Shown: positions 56,707 through 64,000 of the stretch, one piece after another
Position numbering within the stretch: the stretch's first letter is position 1
How the letters are laid out: each line of letters starts with the position of its first letter
DNA from: Faecalitalea cylindroides ATCC 27803
Lineage (GTDB): Bacteria > Bacillota_I > Bacilli_A > Erysipelotrichales > Erysipelotrichaceae
DNA: 64,000 nt
Direction of reading: 5' to 3'
Assembly (NCBI RefSeq): GCF_000469305.1
Contig: NZ_KI271019.1
Location: 1 to 64,000, forward strand
The notes under the pieces: model-generated
Database searches by the model: none
Seen by the model: the letters and a program-made list of their open reading frames with translations, nothing else
Told to the model about the DNA's origin: nothing
Made by a program: the position numbers and the translations under genes

Positions 56707-57600
56707 TTAAATTAATTCGTATTTCTTTAATAAAGTTTCTACTTCTTCAGGATGTTTACAGCCATTGTGTCCTAAGGAAATAGAAGGTTTGGTCTTTCCA
56801 TGAAAATCACTTCCACATGTATACAACAAATTATATTCTTTCGCTTTTTCATAGAAATACTTGTTAACCTCTTCACTATGATAACTAGAGAAACATTCTA
56901 CGCCTTGAATCCCTTCTTTGACCATCTCATCAAATAATTCAAACTTGCCTTTTAGATTATTTCCTGGATGCGCTAATACGGCAATCCCACCATGTTCATT
57001 AATGATCTGAATCGTTTCTTGTAAGGACAAGTATTGAATCTCTACATAACAAGGCTTTCCCTGTGAATAATAATCCCAATAAAAATTCACATACGGATTA
57101 TCTCCACGATCTTTTCCTTCACGATATGGCTTTAACAATTTATGATTTAAATATCGTTCATCTTTCAATAAGACTTCGGCAAACATTTCTCCAGTATAAA
57201 CACCGTTGGAAGAAACAGTATCCAACATATCTTTTGCCACATCAAAGCCTAACGCATTGGTCAATTCGATCTTTTTCAAGCTGGATGCTATTTCCTGATC
57301 TTCAATATCTTTTCCAATCTGATTGAATACAGGATCCAAATAATCAATTCCATACCCCAATACATGTAAATTTAAATCTTTATACGTACAATCAATTTCA
57401 ATAGCTGGGATATACTTCATCCCATTTTTTTTTGCTTGTTTTATTGCTTCTGGAATCGCATTAACTGTATTATGATCAGCAATTGCCATGATTTTTACAC
57501 CGGCTTCTTTACACATATCAACCAATTTAGCTGGTTCAAATTGGCCATCATCACTGTATTTGGTATGCATATGTAAATCTATATAACTACACATCTTCAA
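56707..57600 (-). CDS. PHP-domain phosphoesterase
   Basis: 297 residues. Metal site motifs: YIDLHMHTKYSDDGQF (~5), AIADHNTV, AIEIDCTYKDLNLHVLGY, VLAHPGNN and YTCGSDFHGK near the C-terminus. This matches the PHP family of phosphoesterases (YciV/RnaAM and histidinol-phosphatase-like). An RNase AM-type or 3',5'-bisphosphate nucleotidase activity is possible; not decidable. Stands alone. Confidence 0.87.
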   Translation of the reverse strand: MKMCSYIDLHMHTKYSDDGQFEPAKLVDMCKEAGVKIMAIADHNTVNAIPEAIKQAKKNGMKYIPAIEIDCTYKDLNLHVLGYGIDYLDPVFNQIGKDIEDQEIASSLKKIELTNALGFDVAKDMLDTVSSNGVYTGEMFAEVLLKDERYLNHKLLKPYREGKDRGDNPYVNFYWDYYSQGKPCYVEIQYLSLQETIQIINEHGGIAVLAHPGNNLKGKFELFDEMVKEGIQGVECFSSYHSEEVNKYFYEKAKEYNLLYTCGSDFHGKTKPSISLGHNGCKHPEEVETLLKKYELI

Positions 57601-57633
57601 ATCCTCTTTTCATGAAAAAATTATAACATGTAT

Positions 57634-57657
57634 AAAAGCAGGAAACATCCTGCTTTT
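57634..57657 (-). terminator. Terminator of the small gene at 57673
   Basis: AAAAGCAGGA-N4-TCCTGCTTTT, then TATA on the minus strand. Confidence 0.7.
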
Positions 57658-57672
57658 ATATGTAACTTTAAC

Positions 57673-58002
57673 TCAACAGTAAATATTCTTTTGAAGCTCT
57701 TTTGCCTCTTTCATGATCTCACGATAATATGGGTTATTCTTTGTCATCAGTCTATCGTTAAGAACAATGATCTCGGGATCCTGACTTTTGATATCTATCT
57801 TTAAACAAATATCCACAAACTTAGATTCATTAGCGAATAAATGATCTTCGTTTTCCAAAACAGTGCCGAAAATGACTCCATCTACAGAAGTAGGGAGCGA
57901 AGAAACTTCAATTGATACATCTTCTATATCCTTTAAAGCTACTTTGCGATGTGATCTCAAAAATGTGATCGAATCTTTTTGAATACTGAAATACTGCTTC
58001 AA
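57673..58002 (-). CDS. Hypothetical small protein
   Basis: 109 residues, not recognised. Strand-rich in the first half (FSIQKDSITFLRS, KDIEDVSIEVSSL, VDICLKIDIK) with a helical C-terminus (YYREIMKEAKELQKN), suggesting a PH-like fold. The start is TTG, 8 nt after AAGGAGG; two other TTG/GTG codons are closer to the site. Promoter not evident. No neighbour gives a clue. Confidence 0.6.
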   Translation of the reverse strand: MKQYFSIQKDSITFLRSHRKVALKDIEDVSIEVSSLPTSVDGVIFGTVLENEDHLFANESKFVDICLKIDIKSQDPEIIVLNDRLMTKNNPYYREIMKEAKELQKNIYC

Positions 58003-58221
58003 TAACAACACCTCCTTTATGAACGCTGTATTCTAGCATTTAAATACATCTATATTATTTTAATAGTTATATTTGTTTAAACACTTCTTTATTTAACCAT
58101 ATCCATATCTTCCATATTTTCAATAAAAATAGAAAAATTGGTTCATAATTTGGAAAATTCTGCTCTCCTTGCAGGAACAATTTAATATGTTACAATATAT
58201 CTAGTGCATTAACAAAGCTTT

Positions 58222-58650
58222 TTGTTAGCAAGATATCGATTCATACGGATAAGATATGATTTTGAATACATTAAAAATAAATTCACTGAAGAATATAAAA
58301 ATATTAAAGAGAGTGAATTTGAAAAATTAATTCCTATAACAAGCAATATGGTAACATTAGAATTATTTTATCAAAAAACAGTAATTTCCATATTTTATAA
58401 TTATATTACAGAAACAAGATCACTCTTTATCACTAGATATGGTATGTATGTGGAGTATGATGATGGAGTGTAAAAAATTCCATCATCCGCTAAATTTTTT
58501 GAAAAGGCATATAAAGAGAAGTTAGAGTGTGATGTATTAGTTGAGGAACAAGTTCTTTATATAAGAGTTAATAAAGATTATAAATATGTTATTGTAACTA
58601 AAGGAAAACTAGATAATATGCCTAAAACAGAAGAAGAGAGCATGTACTGA
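58222..58650 (+). pseudogene. Broken gene in an AT-rich islet
   Basis: One frame from TTG 58222 gives 83 codons (RYRFIRIRYDFEYIKNKFTEE ... YGMYVEYDDGV), TAA at 58471-58473, then 58 more sense codons (KIPSSAKFFEKAYKEKLECD, YIRVNKDYKYVIVTKGKL) to TGA at 58650. The two halves read as one protein. There is no good start or ribosome site, so the 5' end may also be lost. AT content is higher than nearby. Not recognised; location beside a cRec gene hints at a small accessory or immunity gene. Confidence 0.62.
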
Positions 58651-58731
58651 ATAGATTTGTTGTTAGAAAGATTTCATCGTTTTTATTAAAAGGTTGATAA
58701 AACATAAATTAGTATAAGATGGAGGAATTTT

Positions 58732-59046
58732 ATGAAAAAAATATTTGTAGATGATAAGAGAAATTTGGATGAAGCTATAAAAAGTGGTTATATATGTGTT
58801 CAATCATATAAAAATTGTATAATGTTACTTTCAATATATAAAAAAGTTGAAATAATTAATTTAGATTATGATTTAGGTGGACAAGAAACAGGATTAGATA
58901 TTTTGATTTATATGAAGGGAAATAATATCGAAGTTAAAGAAATATATATTCATAGTACACACCTCGAAGGGGTAAGAAAAATGGAAAAATATATTAAGGC
59001 TAATTTTAAAGATGTGAAATATTTATATTGCCCTTATAGTGAGTAA
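58732..59046 (+). CDS. Cyclic-phosphate-processing receiver-like (cRec) protein
   Basis: 104 residues, receiver-like fold. KIFVDDKRN (acidic pair ~6-7), INLDYDLGGQETGLDILIYM (Asp ~44 and DxxxG) and IYIHSTH (strand with IHS) are the hallmarks of the cRec family, thought to act on cyclic phosphates in RNA repair or conflict systems. It lacks the phospho-acceptor context of two-component receivers. No linked RNA ligase or kinase gene is seen. GATGGAGGA precedes the ATG. Very AT-rich, consistent with lateral transfer. Confidence 0.72.
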   Translation: MKKIFVDDKRNLDEAIKSGYICVQSYKNCIMLLSIYKKVEIINLDYDLGGQETGLDILIYMKGNNIEVKEIYIHSTHLEGVRKMEKYIKANFKDVKYLYCPYSE

Positions 59047-59144
59047 TTAATGAAGTGTGTAGTGTTTTTCTAACATACAATGATGACTTATGTAACACGA
59101 TAAATAGCTTAAAGTACTAATTCGTTATCATAGAAAGGATATCT

Positions 59145-59747
59145 ATGTATATTTGGAATAAACTAAAATCTCTTGAAAAAGATAGAATTTTATACGCTTC
59201 TTTAGGAAGTGTTATTTTAGCATTTGGCTTATTTAATATTCATTCTCAATCACAAATCAGTGAAGGTGGTATTCTTGGCTTAACACTTTTATTGTATAAC
59301 TGGTTTTCCATTTCACCATCAATCACCAGCGCTATTCTCAACTTAATATGTTATGGTCTAGCATGGAAAGAAATGGGTAATAAATTTATGGTATATTCTC
59401 TGATTTCTATTGTTGTCTATTCAGTATCTTATGCCATTTTTGAAACAATCGGACCACTTTTCCCATGGATTTCTAACTATCCCTTAATGTGCAGTATTCT
59501 AGGGGCCTGCTTTGTTGGTTTTGGTGTAGGTATCGCAATGCGATCAGGAGCAGCGCCTGGTGGAGATGATGCCTTGGCATTATTGATTTCACGTTACACA
59601 CCTTTAAAGATTCAATGGGCATACTTATTGGCCGACCTTGTTGTATTAGTGTTATCCTTGACTTATATTCCTTTTACAAAAATTATCTATTCTTTGATTA
59701 CTGTTGCCATTTCAGGCCAATTAATCGGATATCTAATGAAAAAATAA
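59145..59747 (+). CDS. YitT-like (DUF161) membrane protein
   Basis: 200 residues, five or six membrane helices. SQISEGGILGLTLLLYNWFSISPS and GFGVGIAMRSGAAPGGDDALALLIS are the two repeats of the YitT/DUF161 membrane domain. The usual C-terminal DUF2179 cytosolic domain is missing, so it is the short form. Transport role suggested for the family but unproven. AAAGGATATCT precedes the ATG. Confidence 0.82.
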   Translation: MYIWNKLKSLEKDRILYASLGSVILAFGLFNIHSQSQISEGGILGLTLLLYNWFSISPSITSAILNLICYGLAWKEMGNKFMVYSLISIVVYSVSYAIFETIGPLFPWISNYPLMCSILGACFVGFGVGIAMRSGAAPGGDDALALLISRYTPLKIQWAYLLADLVVLVLSLTYIPFTKIIYSLITVAISGQLIGYLMKK

Positions 59748-59856
59748 TTTTAACGCAAGTACATAAAAAAATTATTCCAGTTGTACTAGATGTATTCAAT
59801 TTCTACCAACCATGGCATACCTCTATTTTTGTCACAACTAAAATCATTAAAAACTG

Positions 59857-59903
59857 TAAAAAAAGAGATCTCAAGACAATTTTTGTCAAGAAATCTCTTT
59901 TTC
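59857..59903. terminator. Large bidirectional terminator
   Basis: AAAAGAGAT and ATCTCTTTT enclose TCAAGACAA/TTGTCAAGA, with A- and T-runs at both ends; it serves the isomerase operon. Confidence 0.83.
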
Positions 59904-59906
59904 ATT

Positions 59907-61634
59907 TTAGGCTTGTGGTTTTCTTACATATGCACGAATGACACCAATTGTTGAATCCGTTTCATTTACAATTTTATATTTATTACATTTTGCAGGAACA
60001 ATGAATGTTTCGGCATAGTGTACTTCAAATGGTTCAAAAGAACCATCCAAACTTTCAATACGACATTCACTTCCTTCAATCAAGTTCAACATATTGACAT
60101 TTGCTTCATTATCCACTACAACTTCATCTTTGATCCAATATCTTCTAGTTTCTAGGTATTCCAATTCATGAAGACCAGTATGTTCTTCTTTTACATGCTC
60201 ATCCTCTCTCACTGTATAAACTGCATTTACCAAGTTTTCTTTAACCCATGGAGTTGTACGATCCCATTGAATAACTTCTTTACCATGTTCGATATGAACT
60301 GGTCTAGGAAGTCCATCAAGACCAACACGTGCCCAATCCCAAAGTTTAAATGTGAAACAATATGGAGTGGCACTGATTTCAAGTACCATTGCATCTTTAC
60401 CTGAACAATGGCAAGTTCCTGCAGGAATCAAGAAATGATCATGTTTTTTAGCTGGGAATTTATTGATGTATTTTTCTGCATCAAAAATAATTTCCCCTCT
60501 ATTTGCACTTCTTAGATCTTCGATCATCTGATTAGAATCAATACCTTCTTTTAATCCTAGATAAACACTTGCACCTTCTTTAGCATCCAAGATGTAGTAA
60601 CTTTCATCCTGTGTATAAGCCATACCGAACTGACGGTGAATGTATTCTGTTAATGGATGCACCTGTAAAGAAAGATTTTGTCCACCAATCGTATCTAAGA
60701 AGTCAAAACGGATCGGGAATTCTGCACCAAATCTTGCGAATACGTCTTTTCCTAACAATTCTTTTGGCTGATACAACACAAGGTCCATCGCAGGAATTTC
60801 AATTGTTGCGTTTTCAAAATCAAGATATAAAGAATTTTCTTCTGGTACACCATCAAATGACCAAGCGTAGTTATCCTGATCTTTATCCAAGTTGCAGACT
60901 TCTTTCATCCATTGTCCACCCCATACACCTGGATCAAAATATGGTACCGTTCTAAATGGTTGTGATGCGATTTGTCTTAGACCGTCACGAACGCCTTCAC
61001 CAGGAACCATTTTTACATCTTCATCATTATTTGTATCAATAAAATAATCAACATCTTCAAAACATGTCATCTTATGTTTATCCGCAACACGCCATTCAAT
61101 AAAGAATCCACGTTTGATCTTTCTTAAAGAGTCTTCATCATAGTTTGTGCAGTTATAATTAGGAAGGCCTTTACGATAACGTAATGTGATTTCCCAACGA
61201 GCCATATCTAAGTAAACCAAAACATCATGTTCAGCCACCAAAGAAGCGCCAAAACCATAAACAACAACCGAGCCCTGAGCTTCTTTGACTTCTTTTTTTG
61301 CTGCTTCCAAGCGTTCTAGATCGATGAAATCAATAACATTTCCATAGTACATTCTTCCAAAAATTCTATCATCTGTAATATGGTATTGAAGTTGTTCGTT
61401 CAATGTCTTTTCATCTTTGAAGATCTTACGCATATCAATGACTAAAGTTGGTTCTAATTTCTTAATTTGTTCCAACACTAGATCATCACTAACTCCAGGG
61501 TAAGCTTCCATAACCAATACTTTTTTACCCTGCATTTTTTCTTTTAATACATCGAAGATCGCATCATATCCTCGAACAGCTGTGTTTTCATACCCCTTGA
61601 TCTTTGTTGCAGGAAAACGATCATAATTACTCAT
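59907..61634 (-). CDS. manA: Class I mannose-6-phosphate isomerase, long form with N-terminal extension
   Basis: 575 residues, nearly double a standard ManA. The C-terminal ~340 residues are the isomerase: FDPGVWGGQWM, zinc ligands in QNLSLQVHP, DESYYIL and the His of AGTCHCSGKDAMVLEIS. The N-terminal ~210 residues have a Rossmann-like kinase look (GKKVLVMEAYPGVSDDLV where a P-loop would be, VVVYGFGASLVAEHDVLVYLDMARWEI), but lack the GKS/T of a P-loop. It overlaps the cupin phosphoglucose isomerase gene by 8 bp, so mannose-6-P, fructose-6-P and glucose-6-P are interconverted by one operon. Confidence 0.87.
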   Translation of the reverse strand: MSNYDRFPATKIKGYENTAVRGYDAIFDVLKEKMQGKKVLVMEAYPGVSDDLVLEQIKKLEPTLVIDMRKIFKDEKTLNEQLQYHITDDRIFGRMYYGNVIDFIDLERLEAAKKEVKEAQGSVVVYGFGASLVAEHDVLVYLDMARWEITLRYRKGLPNYNCTNYDEDSLRKIKRGFFIEWRVADKHKMTCFEDVDYFIDTNNDEDVKMVPGEGVRDGLRQIASQPFRTVPYFDPGVWGGQWMKEVCNLDKDQDNYAWSFDGVPEENSLYLDFENATIEIPAMDLVLYQPKELLGKDVFARFGAEFPIRFDFLDTIGGQNLSLQVHPLTEYIHRQFGMAYTQDESYYILDAKEGASVYLGLKEGIDSNQMIEDLRSANRGEIIFDAEKYINKFPAKKHDHFLIPAGTCHCSGKDAMVLEISATPYCFTFKLWDWARVGLDGLPRPVHIEHGKEVIQWDRTTPWVKENLVNAVYTVREDEHVKEEHTGLHELEYLETRRYWIKDEVVVDNEANVNMLNLIEGSECRIESLDGSFEPFEVHYAETFIVPAKCNKYKIVNETDSTIGVIRAYVRKPQA

Positions 61635-62184
61635 TTGTTCTTCTCTCCTTTACTATGATATCTTTACCTTCACAATATACACGATACGTAAATCCAGAAT
61701 GCTCGATTCTTGCATAATCATGTCCTGCATCAGCTGGCCAGCAGGCAACAACTTTTAAATATGTATCGCCTGTATTGATCAAACGATGAGCCCAATCGGA
61801 TCGAATGTGATGTAGTGAACCTTCATACATCTTTTCACACCAGCATTTACCCTCTTCATCCATTAACATCAACAGACCTGTTCCTTTTGAGCACCAATAG
61901 TATTCTTCACAGTCCATGTTTTCGTGAAAATGTCCTCTAGTCATGTTGCATTCTCCATTTACTTTTACAGGATGCATAACAGTCAATCCCCAATTCAATT
62001 TACCTGGTTCTGACTGAGATGAAACGCTATAGACTTCATACATTACGGTATCGTCATGTAAGGACTCATCTACACTTTCATAGAGGTCTTTAGCATCTTT
62101 GTAGAGCTTTGTGGAAACTGTTACCTCTTTTCCACAGGGTTCCTTATCCCAATCATGTATAAGGGATGGTTCAATGATCTTCAT
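61627..62184 (-). CDS. Cupin-type glucose-6-phosphate isomerase
   Basis: 185 residues, much like the archaeal-type cPGI (cupin) family rather than the classic two-domain PGI. Metal-binding cupin residues: His-x-His in TRGHFHENMDCEEYYWC, Glu of the same stretch, and a later His in LHHIRSDWAHRLIN. It interconverts glucose-6-P and fructose-6-P. ATG preceded by AGGAGGAAATGTT; a palindrome sits just upstream. First gene of the two-isomerase operon. Confidence 0.85.
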   Translation of the reverse strand: MKIIEPSLIHDWDKEPCGKEVTVSTKLYKDAKDLYESVDESLHDDTVMYEVYSVSSQSEPGKLNWGLTVMHPVKVNGECNMTRGHFHENMDCEEYYWCSKGTGLLMLMDEEGKCWCEKMYEGSLHHIRSDWAHRLINTGDTYLKVVACWPADAGHDYARIEHSGFTYRVYCEGKDIIVKERRTNE

Positions 62185-62199
62185 AACATTTCCTCCTGT

Positions 62200-62218
62200 G
62201 TTATAATGTTATAACATT
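62200..62218. promoter_or_regulatory. Palindromic operator before the isomerase operon
   Basis: GTTATAATGTTATAACATT holds the perfect 14-bp palindrome AATGTTATAACATT (62205-62218) and a direct GTTATAA repeat, next to the ribosome site. Its form is that of a GntR- or similar family operator. Confidence 0.65.
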
Positions 62219-62263
62219 TGTTCCACGCTAATCATACTAAATGATTTTCAAAAATACAAGTAA

Positions 62264-62797
62264 TTATTTAAGTTTTTCAATTCCAATAAGATATGGAGAA
62301 TGATCCTGGTTCAATTGCGTTCTTTTTTCAATATAAAAAGCGTGAGAATCCAATTTTTTTAAATACATTTCTATCGCTTTTGATTCTTCTCTTCCTTCTT
62401 CATGAGGATAGATCACAAGTGCCATTCTCCCTTTTTTCTTCAATAGATACAAAGCTTTTTCAATAGCTTCAAGGCTGGTTTTAGGATTTGTCTTAACTTG
62501 TGAATCAAAGCCAGGGCAATAGCCAAAGTTAAAGATAATCGCATCCACTTCTTCTTTTACATAGGCATCCATGTTTTGATGCCCATCGAAAACAGGAACA
62601 AAATGGCTGTCTTTTATATTTGAAACAGTTTGTTCAAATACTACTTGTTGAATTTCAAAACCATAAACTTTTCGAACGTTATTTTTCAAAAAGAAATCCG
62701 TATCTTTTCCCCAGCCTAAAGTTGCATCAATACAGATAGCACCTTTATGAAGAACATCCTTTAAGAAATCATGCGATTGATCGACGATTGATTTCAT
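62264..62797 (-). CDS. MnmM/YtqB-like class I methyltransferase
   Basis: 177 residues. SAM-binding motif ICIDATLGWGKDTDFFL (~22-38, with GWG where relatives have GNG), acidic GFEIQ, and the family's NFGYCPGFDSQVKTNPKTSLEA with a later IYPHEEGREESKAI. YtqB methylates the wobble uridine side chain of tRNA (MnmM) in Bacillus; the same activity is likely but the W in motif I is unusual. It overlaps the macrodomain gene by 29 bp. The start follows AAGGAGC. Confidence 0.85.
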   Translation of the reverse strand: MKSIVDQSHDFLKDVLHKGAICIDATLGWGKDTDFFLKNNVRKVYGFEIQQVVFEQTVSNIKDSHFVPVFDGHQNMDAYVKEEVDAIIFNFGYCPGFDSQVKTNPKTSLEAIEKALYLLKKKGRMALVIYPHEEGREESKAIEMYLKKLDSHAFYIEKRTQLNQDHSPYLIGIEKLK

Positions 62798-63320
62798 GTC
62801 TTCTTAGCTCCTTTTTATATAACATATAATCTTTTTCCAAGTAACAAACGAAAATCACATCAATGGCCTTGGCATCCGGATATTGTGACATTAATTTCTT
62901 CACTGTAGAAATCGCAATTTTACAAGCCTCTTCATTTGGATATCCATAAATCCCTGTCGAAATACAAGGAAACGCCAGCGTCAAACACACCATTTCATGC
63001 ATACGCATATAGTTATAAGCCAATGACAAGGAATTCCAGTAACAAGCACTTAAAAATTCTGCTTCATTATGCTTGCCATCCTTATAAATAGGTCCCACTG
63101 TATGAATAATTGCCTTACAAGGAAGTGCATAGGCATCCGTAATGACAGCCTGTCCAGTTTGACAATGACCGATCTTTTGACATTCCTCTTCTAATTCTTT
63201 TCCAGCTTTGGAAAAGATAGCGCCACATACACCACCACCTGGCAATAAACGCGAATTTGCAGCATTCACGATAATATCAAAATCAAGTCCTGTAATATCC
63301 GCCTTTAATGTTGAGATCAT
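62769..63320 (-). CDS. Macrodomain protein (ADP-ribose-binding / deacetylase type)
   Basis: 183 residues. ADP-ribose pocket motifs: KADITGLDFDIIVNAANSRLLPGGGVCGAIFSKAG, AIIHTVGPIY, and FPCISTGIYGYPNEEAC. The Asn of VNAANS and the glycine loop are intact, as in MacroD-type hydrolases of O-acetyl-ADP-ribose or ADP-ribosylated protein. It overlaps rmuC by 4 bp (ATGA) and the methyltransferase by 29 bp. Confidence 0.92.
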   Translation of the reverse strand: MISTLKADITGLDFDIIVNAANSRLLPGGGVCGAIFSKAGKELEEECQKIGHCQTGQAVITDAYALPCKAIIHTVGPIYKDGKHNEAEFLSACYWNSLSLAYNYMRMHEMVCLTLAFPCISTGIYGYPNEEACKIAISTVKKLMSQYPDAKAIDVIFVCYLEKDYMLYKKELRRHEINRRSIA

Positions 63321-64000
63321 TCTTCATCTTCCTTTCCATCTGTCCATTTATTGACTCTAGCCGCAATTTTTTGAGCAGAAATCGAAACTTGATGAAATTG
63401 TTCCACAAGACTCTCTAAAGATTTCTCTGCCTTTCTACTTCTTGTGACTAATCTTTCCATATCATCTTTTAATAAAATAATATTTCGTTCAATATCCTGG
63501 ATATTGCTTGCACGATAAAAGTCTTTCGTACTGGAAATCAAGGTATAAACGATTCCTATTAAAGTAGTTGGCGATGTCATCATTACATGCTTGCTTAAAG
63601 CATAATTTAGCGTATCAATACATTCTGAACATATAAATTGATATATGGCTTCACTTGGAATGAACATGATAGCCTGATCTACAGTTTGCGCATTGATATA
63701 TTTATTAGCTATATCATCAATGTGTTTTTTTACATTTGCCTTAAACTGTCTTAAATATATCTCATTGTTGTCATTGACCATATTCAAATAATTTTCCATA
63801 GGAAATTTTGAATCTATACATAAAACACGTTTATCCTGAGGCATATGTAATACGGCATCTGCTATTCTTCCATTAGATAATGTATACTGCATGCTGTAAA
63901 CAGAAGGGTTTTGACCGGCATAGATTTTCAACAACATATCCAATTGATATTCACCCCAGTTTCCTCGCGTTTTGGCATTGGACATGATTTGATTCATTGA
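63317..64000 (-). CDS. rmuC: RmuC-family protein, 3' part
   Basis: 226 or more residues of the RmuC (DNA recombination protein) family. KTRGNWGEYQLDMLLKIYAG is the RmuC signature with nuclease-like fold; DSKFPMENY and AIMFIPSEAIYQFI follow. The C-terminus is a helical ESLVEQFHQVSISAQKIAARV. The window cuts the 5' end: the reading frame is open to the edge and the expected N-terminal membrane helix and coiled coil are missing, so this is not the true start. Confidence 0.88.
   Translation of the reverse strand, partial: SMNQIMSNAKTRGNWGEYQLDMLLKIYAGQNPSVYSMQYTLSNGRIADAVLHMPQDKRVLCIDSKFPMENYLNMVNDNNEIYLRQFKANVKKHIDDIANKYINAQTVDQAIMFIPSEAIYQFICSECIDTLNYALSKHVMMTSPTTLIGIVYTLISSTKDFYRASNIQDIERNIILLKDDMERLVTRSRKAEKSLESLVEQFHQVSISAQKIAARVNKWTDGKEDEE

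Overview
The window reads as chromosome of a low-GC, Gram-positive, fermentative bacterium. Intergenic DNA is AT-rich, Shine-Dalgarno sites are strong (AAGGAGG type), -35/-10 boxes are canonical, and there is a T-box, a CIRCE element, cre-like sites, BglG/LicT-type RAT sites and many PTS genes. A gut Erysipelotrichia-like Firmicute is my best guess, from overall gene style rather than any marker gene. I saw no rRNA, tRNA, CRISPR array, prophage or intact insertion sequence.

Layout. 1-7.3 kb: TrkA/TrkH potassium uptake, a DUF362 ferredoxin-type protein, an XRE regulator, a DHFR-like reductase, an unassigned membrane protein/lipoprotein pair and a small barstar-like protein. 7.3-11.6 kb: a YjdF-like membrane protein, a tyrosine-type T-box in front of DAHP synthase, a flavin reductase, an HD hydrolase and a HAD phosphatase. 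11.6-14.7 kb: a metal-efflux module with a P1B-type ATPase lacking its HMA domain, two ArsR repressors, a free-standing HMA protein and matching operators. 14.8-23.2 kb: a beta-glucoside PTS region with two GH1 6-phospho-beta-glucosidases, an AEC transporter, EIIA/B/C, a spare EIIB and a PRD regulator; its EIIC gene carries a 4-bp duplication that shifts the frame. 23.3-24.3 kb: a NrdI-like flavodoxin and DUF3793 pair behind paired dyad operators. 24.4-26.7 kb: a MerR-controlled ABC exporter. 26.7-27.6 kb: two decayed genes. 27.7-35.9 kb: two M42 aminopeptidases, a CNNM/CBS protein with a coupled leader ORF, xpt, a 2-hydroxyacid dehydrogenase, pyrE, a TetR regulator with an iron-type alcohol dehydrogenase, and Hsp20.

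36-46.5 kb holds two more beta-glucoside units. One is EIIA-EIIB-EIIC-GH1 with a divergent PRD activator. The other is LicT-EIIBCA-GH1, controlled by two RAT/terminator switches and a cre-overlapped promoter. 47.8-52.9 kb is a polyol/ketose unit: a mannitol-type EIICBA, a DeoR repressor, a SorE-like dehydrogenase and, divergently, a PfkB kinase. Four copies of an 11-bp repeat sit on one helical face between the divergent genes. 53-56.7 kb is a three-gene LRR / VWA pseudo-metallopeptidase / MoxR ATPase operon, the best candidate here for an uncharacterised system. 56.7-64 kb: a PHP phosphoesterase, an AT-rich islet with a broken gene and a cRec protein, a YitT-like protein, a long mannose-6-phosphate isomerase paired with a cupin glucose-6-phosphate isomerase, an MnmM-like methyltransferase, a macrodomain protein and the 3' part of rmuC.

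Overall the region is built for taking up and splitting phosphorylated beta-glucosides and related sugars, with several layers of regulation: CcpA, PRD regulators, antitermination and DeoR. Housekeeping and stress genes lie between these units. All functions are inferred from reading sequence by eye; no database search was run.
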